A stretch of DNA of 9,652 bases from Solirubrobacteraceae bacterium (GTDB lineage Bacteria; Actinomycetota; Thermoleophilia; Solirubrobacterales; Solirubrobacteraceae). The notes beneath the pieces are model-generated. The model ran no database searches, was not told where the DNA came from, and saw only the letters and a program-made list of their open reading frames with translations. Below, piece by piece: positions 1 to 6,107 of this stretch; position 1 is the first letter of the stretch, and each line of letters starts with the position of its first letter. The stretch is taken from positions 1-9,652 of the forward strand of contig JASLHP010000394.1 in the NCBI GenBank assembly GCA_030149625.1, given 5' to 3'. The translations under genes were made by a program, and so were the position numbers.

Positions 1-867
1 GGTGTCGTACCGGTCGTGCGTGTGCTCGAGGAGTCGCTGTCGGCTACGCCGATCGAGCGCATTCACGGGATTGTCAACGGCACGACCAACTTCATCCTCA
101 CCGAGATGGCGGCCGGCTCCAGCTATGCCGAGGCGCTCGCCGAGGCGCAACGCGTCGGCTACGCCGAGGCCGATCCCAGCGACGACGTCTCAGGGCGCGA
201 CGCCGCCGCGAAGATGGCGATCCTCGCGCGGCTCGCGTACGGCTCGCCAGTGCACCTCGACGACGTTCGCTACGAGGGCATCGAGCACCTCCACGGCGAC
301 GATCTCGAGTTCGCGCGCGAGCTCGGCCTGGGGCTGAAGCTGATCGGTACCGCCGAGCGCCGCCGCGGCGGGCTGTCGGTGCGGGTGCACCCCGCTTTCC
401 TGTATGCGGGGCATCCGCTGGCGGGCGTCGCCGGCCCATTCAACGCGGTCACGCTCGAGTCCGAGGCGATCACCGAGATCACGCTGTCGGGGCCGGGCGC
501 CGGTGGCCGGCAGACGGCAAGCGCGGTCTTGGGGGACGTCGTCAGCGTGATGACCGGCGGTGCGCGCCCGCCGGCGCCACCGCTTGCGCTGCCGTTGATC
601 GAGGACGTCGAGAGCGCCTACTACCTGCATCTCGACGTGGCCGACCGGCCCGGTGTGCTCGCGTCGGTCACTAAGGTGCTGGGCGAGCACGAGGTGTCGA
701 TCAAGTCCGTGGTGCAGCGCGGCATGGGCGAGCGCGCGCGCCTGGTGATGATCACGCATCCCGTGCTCGAGTCGGGACTGCGAGTGGCGATCGAGCGCCT
801 CGGCGAGTTCGATTTCGTGCGCTCCACGCCCCGGACAATCCGTGTGATCGAAGAGGAGTTCGTATGA
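1..867 (+). CDS. hom: Homoserine dehydrogenase with C-terminal ACT domain (5' end missing)
   Basis: The reading frame is open from base 1, so the gene starts left of the window. It would catalyse NAD(P)H-dependent reduction of aspartate semialdehyde to homoserine in the cytoplasm, the branch point toward threonine and methionine. The 288 residues present hold the catalytic domain: the family signature GIVNGTTNFILTEM at window residues 23-36, then DPSDDVSGRDAAAK. In that stretch D62, D67 and K71 align with the catalytic Asp/Asp/Lys of the family. An ACT domain fills roughly the last 80 residues (LHLDVADRPGVL around 209-220) and is the usual site of threonine feedback inhibition. Compared with the usual length of about 430 residues, roughly 140 N-terminal residues with the nucleotide-binding Rossmann fold are missing. 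The stop overlaps the next start as ATGA, so it is translationally coupled to thrC. The identification is secure. Confidence 0.97.
   Translation, partial: GVVPVVRVLEESLSATPIERIHGIVNGTTNFILTEMAAGSSYAEALAEAQRVGYAEADPSDDVSGRDAAAKMAILARLAYGSPVHLDDVRYEGIEHLHGDDLEFARELGLGLKLIGTAERRRGGLSVRVHPAFLYAGHPLAGVAGPFNAVTLESEAITEITLSGPGAGGRQTASAVLGDVVSVMTGGARPPAPPLALPLIEDVESAYYLHLDVADRPGVLASVTKVLGEHEVSIKSVVQRGMGERARLVMITHPVLESGLRVAIERLGEFDFVRSTPRTIRVIEEEFV
853..858 (+). promoter_or_regulatory. Shine-Dalgarno of thrC
   Basis: GAGGAG lies five bases before the ATG at 864, inside the last codons of hom. It supports the 864 start and the 4-base ATGA overlap between the two genes. Confidence 0.7.
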
Positions 868-1958
868 GCGAGGTGCGCACAGACATCCCCAAGGTCAAGC
901 TTCCGCGGGTTGAAGGCACGCCGGAGACGCCCGCCCATGTGCCGCTGATCGAACGCTATCTCGAGCGCCTTCCGTTCGCAGCCGGCGACGTGCTCGTCAG
1001 CTTGCAGGAGGGCTCGACGCCGCTGCTGCGCGCGCCGGTGCTCTCCGAGATGGTCGGCGCGACCGTGCGCCTGAAGCTCGAGGGCGCCAACCCGACCGGC
1101 TCGTTCAAGGATCGCGGCATGACCTGCGCGGTCTCGGCCGCGGTGCGCGACGGCGCCAAGGCCGTGATCTGCGCCTCGACGGGCAACACCGCGGCGAGCG
1201 CCGCAGCCTACGCCGCCCGCGCGGGCATCACCTGCGCGGTGATCGTCCCGGAGGGCAAGATCGCGCAGGGCAAGATGGCGCAGACGCTCATGCACGGCGC
1301 GCGCGTGATCTCGCTGAAGGGCAACTTCGACGACGCGCTGACGCTCGTGCGGGAGCTCACCGACACGCACCCGATAGCGCTCGTCAACTCGGTCAACGAG
1401 TTCCGCATCGAAGGTCAGAAGACCGCCGCGTTCGAGATTCACGAGGGGCTGGACGGCGGCCTCGAAGCGCTGTGCATTCCTGTCGGCAACGCCGGCAACA
1501 TCACCTCCTACTGGCGCGGCTTTCGCGAGATGGGCGCCGCGCCGAAACTGTTCGGCTTCCAGGCCGAGGGCGCCGCGCCGCTCGTGCTCGGGCACCTCGT
1601 CGAGCACCCGGAAACGGTCGCCAGCGCGATCCGCATCGGCAACCCCGTGCGCTGGGAGGACGCGATGGCCGCCGCGACCGACTCGCGCGGCTCGATTCGC
1701 GTCGTCTCAGACGCGGAGATCCTCGCCGCCTATCGGCTGCTCGCATCCCGCGAAGGCATGTTCTGCGAGCCGGCCTCGGCCGCGTCGGTCGCGGGCCTGC
1801 TGAAGTACGGCGCGGACGGCGCCGAGCAGGTCGCCTGCGTGCTCACCGGTCGCGGCCTGAAGGACCCGGAGACGGCGATCGCCAACAACGACGGCAGGGT
1901 GATCTCGTGCGCGGCGGAGACCGCCGCGATCGAGGAAGCGGTGCTGGGTGACCCGTAG
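864..1958 (+). CDS. thrC: Threonine synthase
   Basis: A PLP-dependent cytoplasmic enzyme that converts O-phosphohomoserine and water to threonine and phosphate, the last step of the pathway. It has 364 residues, the size of the short threonine synthase class. Visible motifs are NPTGSFKDRG with the Schiff-base lysine at K82, the substrate loop ASTGNTAAS around residues 104-112, and the glycine-rich phosphate-binding loop VGNAGN at 207-212. The ATG at 864 is favoured by a GAGGAG Shine-Dalgarno and by the overlap with the hom stop. The 3' end overlaps thrB by 11 bases. A related threonine dehydratase or cysteine synthase fold is possible in principle, but motif spacing and the hom/thrB neighbours settle the call. 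Confidence 0.97.
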   Translation: MSEVRTDIPKVKLPRVEGTPETPAHVPLIERYLERLPFAAGDVLVSLQEGSTPLLRAPVLSEMVGATVRLKLEGANPTGSFKDRGMTCAVSAAVRDGAKAVICASTGNTAASAAAYAARAGITCAVIVPEGKIAQGKMAQTLMHGARVISLKGNFDDALTLVRELTDTHPIALVNSVNEFRIEGQKTAAFEIHEGLDGGLEALCIPVGNAGNITSYWRGFREMGAAPKLFGFQAEGAAPLVLGHLVEHPETVASAIRIGNPVRWEDAMAAATDSRGSIRVVSDAEILAAYRLLASREGMFCEPASAASVAGLLKYGADGAEQVACVLTGRGLKDPETAIANNDGRVISCAAETAAIEEAVLGDP

Positions 1959-2799
1959 GCGCGTCGTGCGGGTGCCCGCGTCGTCCGCCAATCTGGGGCC
2001 CGGATTCGATTGCATGGCGGCGGCGCTCGCGCTGACGCTGGAAGTCGAGGTGGAGGAGACGGGCGAGTTCTCGGTCGAGACCGAGCTGCCGGTGGCCAAA
2101 GGGCGCGAGAACCTGTGCGTGCGTGCGTTCGAGCGCTTGCACCCCGCCGACGGCTTCACGTTCAGGATCAAGTCACAGATTCCGCTGGCGGGCGGCCTCG
2201 GGTCGAGCGCCGCGGCGATCGTCGCGGGGCTGATGGCCGCCGACCACATGTTTGAGCTCGACGCCGACCTGCTGGCGCTCGCCACCGAGTTGGAGGGCCA
2301 TCCCGACAACGTCGCGGCTTCGCTGTACGGTGGCTTCGTGGTGTGCGCCGACGGCGGCGCCGTGCGCTTCGACCCGCCGACGGGTCTGGAGGCGCTAGCG
2401 GTCGTACCCGAGGAGGCGGTGCGCACGCACGCCGCGCGCGCTGCGCTGCCTGAGCGCGTTCCGCTCAAGCACGCCACCTTCAACATCGCGCACGCCGCGA
2501 TGCTGACTCTGGGCTTGGCCAACGCCGATTGGGACCTCCTCGCGCGCGGCCTCGACGACCGCCTGCACCAGCGCCAGCGCGCCGGCCTGTTCCCGCGATC
2601 GTTCGAGCTCGCGCGCGGCGCGCGTCAGCTCGGCGCGCTCGGCGCGACGATCTCCGGTGCCGGTCCGACCGTGCTCGTGTGGTGCTACTACGAGCAGACC
2701 GGCGCTGTCGCCGCGGCGCTCGCGCCGTTGATCGATGACTGGGCGCGCCTGCTGCGGGTGCCCTTCGAGCTGCAGGGAGCCTACGTGGGCGAGCTCTGA
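1948..2799 (+). CDS. thrB: Homoserine kinase (GHMP family)
   Basis: It phosphorylates homoserine with ATP to give O-phosphohomoserine, the substrate of the ThrC encoded just upstream. The 283 residues are slightly shorter than the usual 300 or so. GHMP kinase hallmarks are in order: motif 1 VPASSANLGPGFDCM at 9-23, the glycine/serine-rich ATP loop PLAGGLGSSAAA at 79-90, GHPDNVAASLYGGF at 117-130, and the C-terminal motif GATISGAGPTVLVW at 232-245. The start is a GTG that overlaps the end of thrC by 11 bases, with AGGAAG nine bases upstream. No ATG gives a complete motif 1. Its last 19 bases overlap the 3' end of the opposing parA gene, so neither gene has room for a separate terminator there. 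Confidence 0.96.
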   Translation: MTRRRVVRVPASSANLGPGFDCMAAALALTLEVEVEETGEFSVETELPVAKGRENLCVRAFERLHPADGFTFRIKSQIPLAGGLGSSAAAIVAGLMAADHMFELDADLLALATELEGHPDNVAASLYGGFVVCADGGAVRFDPPTGLEALAVVPEEAVRTHAARAALPERVPLKHATFNIAHAAMLTLGLANADWDLLARGLDDRLHQRQRAGLFPRSFELARGARQLGALGATISGAGPTVLVWCYYEQTGAVAAALAPLIDDWARLLRVPFELQGAYVGEL

Positions 2800-3572
2800 G
2801 CGAGCCTAGCCAGACGCTCGCTGGCGCCGCCGAGGCCGTCCAAGCGCTCGAGCACCTCGGCGGCTAGCGCGAGATAGTCGGCGCCGAGGTCCGGCCGGTG
2901 ATCGAGGATCGAGCGCGCGCGCTCGGCCGACTCGGCATAGGCGATCGAGGTGCGGATGACGGAGTCGAAGACCTGCTCGCCGAAGCGCTCCTTCAGCGAG
3001 GCGAGCGCCTCGCGCGAGTGCACGGTGCGCATGTCGGCCAAGTTCAGCAGCACGCCGAGCAGCTTCAGCTGCGGGTTGAGGCTGTCGCGCGCCAGCTCCA
3101 CCACCTCGATCGCCTGCTCGACGCCCTGCAGTGCGAAGTACTGCGCCTCGGCCGTGATCAGCGCGTAATCGGCGGCAACGAGGGCGTTGACCGTGAGCAG
3201 TCCCAGCGACGGTGGGCAGTCGATCAGGATCACGTCGTAGTCTGCGCCTGCCTTCTCCAGCGCACGCCGGAGCGTCAGCTCGCGGCCCATCTTGCCGCCG
3301 AGCATCAGCTCGGCCTCGGCCAAGCTCAGGTTGGCGGGGATGATGTGCTCGTGGATCGCCTCGATTGCGTCCGAACGCCCGGACAGCACGTCGGCGATCG
3401 TCGGCTCCACGTCTGTGGGCAGGTCAAAGTAGTCCGAGAGATTGCCCTGCGGGTCGAGGTCGATCGCCAGCGTGCTCACGCCGCTGCGCCGCAGAACGTC
3501 GGTCAGCGTGCGCACGGTGGTCGTCTTTCCGGTGCCTCCCTTCTGCGAGAGCACAGCGATCGTGTAAGCCAT
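2781..3572 (-). CDS. Orphan ParA/Soj-family ATPase
   Basis: A P-loop ATPase of the ParA/MinD group, 263 residues, the size of chromosomal Soj-type proteins without an N-terminal DNA-binding domain. The deviant Walker A KGGTGKTT is at 11-18, with the signature lysine K11 and the nucleotide lysine K16. The switch region IDLDPQGN is at 37-44, with D38 and D40. The Walker B-like ILIDCPPS is at 115-122. Such proteins dimerise on ATP binding, bind DNA non-specifically and position DNA or protein cargo. No parB follows: the gene ends inside thrB. The upstream neighbour on the same strand is a zinc-ribbon/FHA gene 68 bases away, so they could be cotranscribed. There is no Shine-Dalgarno, but TAGTAT sits nine bases before the ATG, suggesting its own near-leaderless promoter. 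The cargo is unknown, so no symbol is given. Confidence 0.93.
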   Translation of the reverse strand: MAYTIAVLSQKGGTGKTTTVRTLTDVLRRSGVSTLAIDLDPQGNLSDYFDLPTDVEPTIADVLSGRSDAIEAIHEHIIPANLSLAEAELMLGGKMGRELTLRRALEKAGADYDVILIDCPPSLGLLTVNALVAADYALITAEAQYFALQGVEQAIEVVELARDSLNPQLKLLGVLLNLADMRTVHSREALASLKERFGEQVFDSVIRTSIAYAESAERARSILDHRPDLGADYLALAAEVLERLDGLGGASERLARLAQSSPT

Positions 3573-3581
3573 CGTGCAGCG

Positions 3582-3587
3582 ATACTA
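3582..3587 (-). promoter_or_regulatory. Candidate -10 box (TAGTAT) for leaderless parA transcript
   Basis: On the minus strand TAGTAT is followed by nine bases and then the parA ATG at 3572. This fits the actinobacterial TAnnnT -10 pattern and would place the transcript start within a few bases of the start codon. No good -35 hexamer is visible and no Shine-Dalgarno lies between box and ATG. Confidence 0.45.
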
Positions 3588-3640
3588 CGCGTCGCGGGGC
3601 GCCGGGGTACCGCTGCTCATGGCGTGCAACGCCGGGTGGC

Positions 3641-4258
3641 TCAGCCGATCGCGTGCAGCGATGTCTGCTCGGCGTTCGCGTCCGGCGTGCCGGCGTCCGC
3701 CGGTACGCTCACGAACGCGAGGCGATAGCGCCCGACGACGATCTCGTCGCCGTCCTGCAGCGACTTGCCGTCGACGCGCGCGCCGTTGACGAATACGCCG
3801 TTGAGGCTGCGGTCGTCGAGCAGGCGCACGCCGTCGGGATGGCGCACGATCAGCGCATGACGGCGGGATACGGTGGGGTCGTCGAAGCGCACGTCAGCCG
3901 CGAGGCTACGGCCTACGCGTGTCCACTCGCGCGTGAGCGCGATCGTGCGCGGCTCTCCGTTCTCCTCGTAGTAGAGGTACTCGCCCGGTTGCTCGATCAG
4001 CTTCCTCGCCTTCGCCAGATGGGCGCTGCGGTCGGCCGGGGGCGGCACCAGCAGCGTCGCTTCGTCGCCGCCCAGCTCGCCGCCCGGCCCCGCCGCGATG
4101 CGCTCGGTGCCGAACAGGGAGGCGCGAGCGAAGTCCTGGCCTCCGCAGCTGGGGCAGGAGCCGAGTATCTCCGAGCCGTCGAGCGTCAGCGTGTACGCGC
4201 AGGCTGTGCAGCGGAACGAACCTGCTCCCACGAACGTTCCCGTAGTCAATGAGTCCAT
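3641..4258 (-). CDS. Zinc-ribbon and FHA-domain protein
   Basis: A 205-residue soluble protein with no signal peptide or membrane segment. An N-terminal zinc ribbon is formed by C17xxC20 and C35xxC38. A linker follows at roughly 50-95, then a forkhead-associated domain at about 105-185. FHA landmarks are GRS at 116-118, SRRH at 131-134 and NGVFVNG at 153-159, the residues that normally read phosphothreonine peptides. A Ser/Thr kinase substrate or autophosphorylated kinase is therefore a likely partner, but none is in the window. The ATG at 4258 is chosen because GGGAGGAG lies six bases upstream. The frame stays open further upstream, but that stretch has no ribosome site and reads as untranslated leader. 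parA follows 68 bases downstream on the same strand. FHA proteins act widely in actinobacterial division, envelope and secretion control, so the exact role is open. Confidence 0.9.
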   Translation of the reverse strand: MDSLTTGTFVGAGSFRCTACAYTLTLDGSEILGSCPSCGGQDFARASLFGTERIAAGPGGELGGDEATLLVPPPADRSAHLAKARKLIEQPGEYLYYEENGEPRTIALTREWTRVGRSLAADVRFDDPTVSRRHALIVRHPDGVRLLDDRSLNGVFVNGARVDGKSLQDGDEIVVGRYRLAFVSVPADAGTPDANAEQTSLHAIG

Positions 4259-4264
4259 GCTGTG

Positions 4265-4272
4265 CTCCTCCC
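4265..4272 (-). promoter_or_regulatory. Strong Shine-Dalgarno of the FHA gene
   Basis: GGGAGGAG on the minus strand, six bases before the ATG at 4258. It is the clearest ribosome-binding site in the window and decides the FHA start against the longer open frame. Confidence 0.8.
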
Positions 4273-4349
4273 TGTGAGTTACGGCTGGAGTGGCTCCCGG
4301 GTGTCGCTGCCGGGGGTGCGATCCTGCTGGCTGGGGGAAACTCGTGGCG

Positions 4350-4358
4350 ATCATAACA
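4350..4358 (-). promoter_or_regulatory. Candidate extended -10 promoter of the FHA gene
   Basis: On the minus strand TGTTATGAT matches the extended -10 form TGnTAnnnT, in a locally A/T-rich patch unusual for this window. Transcription would begin near 4343 and leave a leader of about 85 bases before the FHA start. That leader contains a small potential hairpin (CCGGG/CCCGG arms at 4296-4300 and 4310-4314). A TTGACA lies only seven bases upstream of the -10, too close to serve as its -35. Confidence 0.45.
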
Positions 4359-4508
4359 AGAGTGTCAAGCCTATCCACAGTTCTGAATAATCGTATCGCG
4401 CGTCGCTGTCTGGAGTGAACCGACCCCGCCGCTGGTGTGCAAATACCCGCGCCGCCGCGGGCGCAAACGTGTCGCGGGACGGTGTCACGGGACACGTCTG
4501 TCAGCAGC

Positions 4509-4513
4509 AGGAG
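4509..4513 (+). promoter_or_regulatory. Shine-Dalgarno deciding the GTG start at 4519
   Basis: AGGAG lies five bases before the GTG. It favours a 97-residue protein over starts at 4435 or 4546. Confidence 0.55.
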
Positions 4514-4518
4514 CCGCC

Positions 4519-4812
4519 GTGCTGGCGGCGAATTCAAACGCCGACATGGCTTCGCCGTCAACCCACGTGGAGGAGCTCGAGATCGTGTTGCTGCGACGCG
4601 GACTCGGCGCGCTCGAGGCCGACCGCGACCGCTGCGTGGATTGCGGGCGCACGCCGCTTACGGGCGAGCAGGTTCACCTCTATGCCGGACCGCGGCAGCG
4701 GATCGTCTGCGAGCTGTGTCGCCCGCGCCAGCGCGAGGCTCCCGTCGCCAGCGAGACCGTGCGGCACTGCGAGCATGGCCACGCCGTGCGCCTGACGGCC
4801 CGCGCCGCCTGA
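4519..4812 (+). CDS. Small protein with two CxxC pairs, probable zinc-binding
   Basis: A 97-residue hypothetical protein. C39xxC42 and C64xxC67, 21 residues apart, have the layout of a treble-clef or zinc-ribbon knuckle pair. A further Cys/His cluster HCEHGH is at 83-88. An acidic, probably helical segment (HVEELEIVLLRRGLGALEADRDR, about 16-38) precedes the zinc site. The GTG at 4519 is chosen because AGGAG lies five bases upstream (4509-4513). The ATG at 4546 is the alternative, giving 88 residues without a good ribosome site. The frame extends upstream to 4435, but that part reads like untranslated sequence. There is no signal peptide or membrane segment. It is divergent from the zinc-ribbon/FHA gene and could share regulation with it. 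I do not recognise a named family. Candidate roles are nucleic-acid or protein binding, without further support. Confidence 0.75.
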   Translation: MLAANSNADMASPSTHVEELEIVLLRRGLGALEADRDRCVDCGRTPLTGEQVHLYAGPRQRIVCELCRPRQREAPVASETVRHCEHGHAVRLTARAA

Positions 4813-4889
4813 GCAGCTCCAGGGGCCGTCGACATATCGGCGCCGCTCGTGGCCGCGTCCTCACAGCGTCGAGGCGCTGCGCCGGTCAC

Positions 4890-4895
4890 TAGACT
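4890..4895 (+). promoter_or_regulatory. Candidate -10 box (TAGACT) of the SRPBCC gene
   Basis: TAGACT is followed by exactly ten bases and ATG at 4906. The same hexamer and spacing recur before the lipoprotein gene at 5398. A start site about seven bases downstream would leave a leader of about three bases, so the mRNA would be effectively leaderless. No Shine-Dalgarno is present. Confidence 0.55.
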
Positions 4896-4905
4896 TGCGC
4901 CCGCG

Positions 4906-5400
4906 ATGGACCCCGTAACCGTCTCGATAATCGTCTCCGCTCCGCGCGAGCAGGTGTTCGACTACCTGCAGGACCTCGCCAACCACCCGGAGTTCACCGA
5001 TCACTACTTGGTCGACTGGCATCTGACGAGGATCGACTCCGTCGGCATGGGAGCCGGCGCGCGCTTTCGCGTGAAGGCTCCCGGCAATCGCTTCAGCTGG
5101 GGCGACGTCACGTTCGCCGAGGTGCAGCGCCCCCACCGCATCGTCGAGATCGGTCGCACCGGCAAGAACAACCGCATCCGCACGCTCGGCGTCTACGACC
5201 TCGCGCCTGCCGCCGCGGGCTCCACGCGCGTGCAGTTCACGCTCGAGACGCTGCCGGTCACGCTGTCCGACCGGTTGATGGAGGGTCTCGGCGCGCGCAC
5301 ATGGCTGCGGCGCAAGAACCGGCGCGCGATGCACCGGCTGCGCGCGATCCTCGAGCGGGGCGAGGGCCGCGGGCACCGCGTCACGGTCGCGGGTGGGTAG
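4906..5400 (+). CDS. SRPBCC-fold (START/polyketide cyclase-like) protein
   Basis: A 164-residue soluble protein of the helix-grip (SRPBCC, Bet v 1-like) superfamily. The N-terminus VSIIVSAPREQVFDYLQDLANHPEF (from about residue 4) is the typical first strand and helix, with the family's V-(F/W)-x-Y/L-x-D-x2-x-H-P-E/x-W/F pattern. Later strands are recognisable: GARFRVKAPG, the FSWGDVTFAEVQRPHRIVEIGRTG segment and the TRVQFTLETLP strand, before a basic C-terminal helix (RTWLRRKNRRAMHRLRAILERG). These domains bind hydrophobic ligands or act in lipid or polyketide chemistry. The ligand cannot be read from sequence. The ATG at 4906 is chosen over an upstream start at 4849 because the fold begins there and TAGACT lies ten bases before it. 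The stop codon overlaps the promoter box of the next gene. Confidence 0.85.
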   Translation: MDPVTVSIIVSAPREQVFDYLQDLANHPEFTDHYLVDWHLTRIDSVGMGAGARFRVKAPGNRFSWGDVTFAEVQRPHRIVEIGRTGKNNRIRTLGVYDLAPAAAGSTRVQFTLETLPVTLSDRLMEGLGARTWLRRKNRRAMHRLRAILERGEGRGHRVTVAGG

Positions 5401-5403
5401 ACT
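5398..5403 (+). promoter_or_regulatory. Candidate -10 box (TAGACT) of the lipoprotein gene
   Basis: TAGACT overlaps the TAG stop of the SRPBCC gene and is followed by ten bases and ATG at 5414. This is the same hexamer and spacing as at 4890. It suggests the lipoprotein has its own near-leaderless transcript rather than depending only on read-through. Confidence 0.5.
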
Positions 5404-5413
5404 GCCGCGTCGC

Positions 5414-6001
5414 ATGACCAGCCGTCTGCGCAAGCTCCCACTCGCTCTGGCCGCACTGGCTGCCGTGCTCGCGCTGAGCGCATGCGGCGACTCGCACACG
5501 AAGGTCACGACCGGAACCTACGCCGGCGAGTCCGGAGCGAATGCCCCGTACCTCAACGTCGGTCCGCTCGTCTACGAGGTGCAGCTCTCGCGTGAGCTCA
5601 ACCCCGCCAACAGCGAAGACGCGACCTATCTGCAGGGCCTGACGCCCGAACAGCGCAAGCTGGAACCGGGCCAGGAGTGGTTCGCGGTGTTCATGCAGGT
5701 CTACAACAACACCAACCAGCAGCACCCGGCGGCTACGAGCATGACGATCACCGACACGCAGGAAAACAGCTATACGCCGATCGAACCCAGCGATGTCAAT
5801 CAGTTTGCCTACCGCGCGGGGATGGTTTCCCCCAAAAACCAGATCCCGCTGCCCGGCACGATCGCCGACGACGACCCCGCCGAGGGACTCGTGATGCTCT
5901 ACAAGATCCAGATCGTCTCGCTCGACAACCGGCCGCTCGAGCTGAAGATCGTCAACCCCGAAGACCCAACGGAATCGGCCTCAGCCGAGCTGGACGTCTA
6001 A
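5414..6001 (+). CDS. Secreted lipoprotein with DUF4352-like domain
   Basis: A 195-residue precursor. The N-terminus has basic residues (R4, R6, K7), a hydrophobic core at 8-21 and the lipobox LSAC ending at C24, so signal peptidase II should cleave before C24 and lipidate it on the outer face of the membrane. The mature part has a beta-rich pattern resembling the DUF4352/Ig-like extracellular domain: LVYEVQLSRELNP (52-64), then EWFAVFMQVYNNT (88-100), then TITDTQENSY (111-120), ending in VMLYKIQIVSLDNRPLELKI. Function is unknown in the family. The ATG at 5414 is preferred over a GTG at 5393 because it gives a compact signal peptide and lies ten bases after TAGACT. Its last codons and stop are echoed in frame 21 bases downstream. 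The domain call is by resemblance, moderately sure. The lipoprotein call is firm. Confidence 0.87.
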   Translation: MTSRLRKLPLALAALAAVLALSACGDSHTKVTTGTYAGESGANAPYLNVGPLVYEVQLSRELNPANSEDATYLQGLTPEQRKLEPGQEWFAVFMQVYNNTNQQHPAATSMTITDTQENSYTPIEPSDVNQFAYRAGMVSPKNQIPLPGTIADDDPAEGLVMLYKIQIVSLDNRPLELKIVNPEDPTESASAELDV

Positions 6002-6009
6002 CCAGCCGA

Positions 6010-6107
6010 GCTGCACGCCTAGCGACGTCAGCGTTGGGCCTGGCTGGGTGCCCAGCGACGTCAGCGTAGGGCCGGCTGCACGCCTAGCGGCGTCAGCGTT
6101 GGGCCTG
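6010..6107. repeat. Three tandem copies of a ~33-bp repeat
   Basis: Copy 1 is 6010-6042, copy 2 is 6043-6074 and copy 3 is 6075-6107, directly adjacent. Copies 1 and 3 differ at one of 33 positions. Copy 2 has five substitutions and one deletion against copy 1. The shared core is GCGACGTCAGCGT, with G for A in copy 3. Copy 3 overlaps the final codons and stop of the opposing PBP gene, so copies 1 and 2 look like duplications of that gene's 3' end. The array fills nearly all the space between the two convergent genes. Within copy 2, 6043-6056 can fold as a short hairpin (GCTGG/CCAGC arms), but there is no T-tract, so a terminator role is only possible. Confidence 0.85.

Larger units (their letters stand above)
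4259..4518. promoter_or_regulatory. Divergent intergenic region with promoters
   Basis: These 260 bases separate the FHA gene (- strand) from the small CxxC protein gene (+ strand). The middle, about 4345-4400, is the most A/T-rich patch in the window and holds the FHA extended -10. On the + strand AATAAT at 4386-4391 with GTGTCA at 4362-4367 (18-base spacing) is a weak promoter candidate for the rightward gene. I see no known riboswitch or tRNA in the stretch. Confidence 0.5.

Noticed and set aside
621..1607. 328-residue minus-strand frame opposite hom and thrC
   Set aside because: Low-complexity translation with no motif, overlapping two firmly identified enzymes.
4350..4368. TTGACA and TATGAT on the minus strand as a -35/-10 pair
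   Set aside because: Only seven bases separate them, far from the required 16-18. The extended -10 alone is the better reading.
4371..4379. CTATCCACA, one base from a DnaA box (TTATCCACA)
   Set aside because: A single near-match with no cluster, no dnaA/dnaN genes and no A/T-rich unwinding element. Not evidence for an origin.
3641..4561. 306-residue version of the FHA protein starting at 4561
   Set aside because: The extra 101 residues have no ribosome site, no domain character, and cross the promoter-like A/T-rich patch and the strong Shine-Dalgarno at 4265-4272.
4849..5400. Longer start (4849) for the SRPBCC protein
   Set aside because: The added 19 residues precede the conserved fold, have no ribosome site and span the TAGACT promoter box.
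6010..6107. Reading the tandem repeats as a CRISPR array
   Set aside because: The copies abut with no spacers and one copy lies in coding sequence. No cas genes are present.
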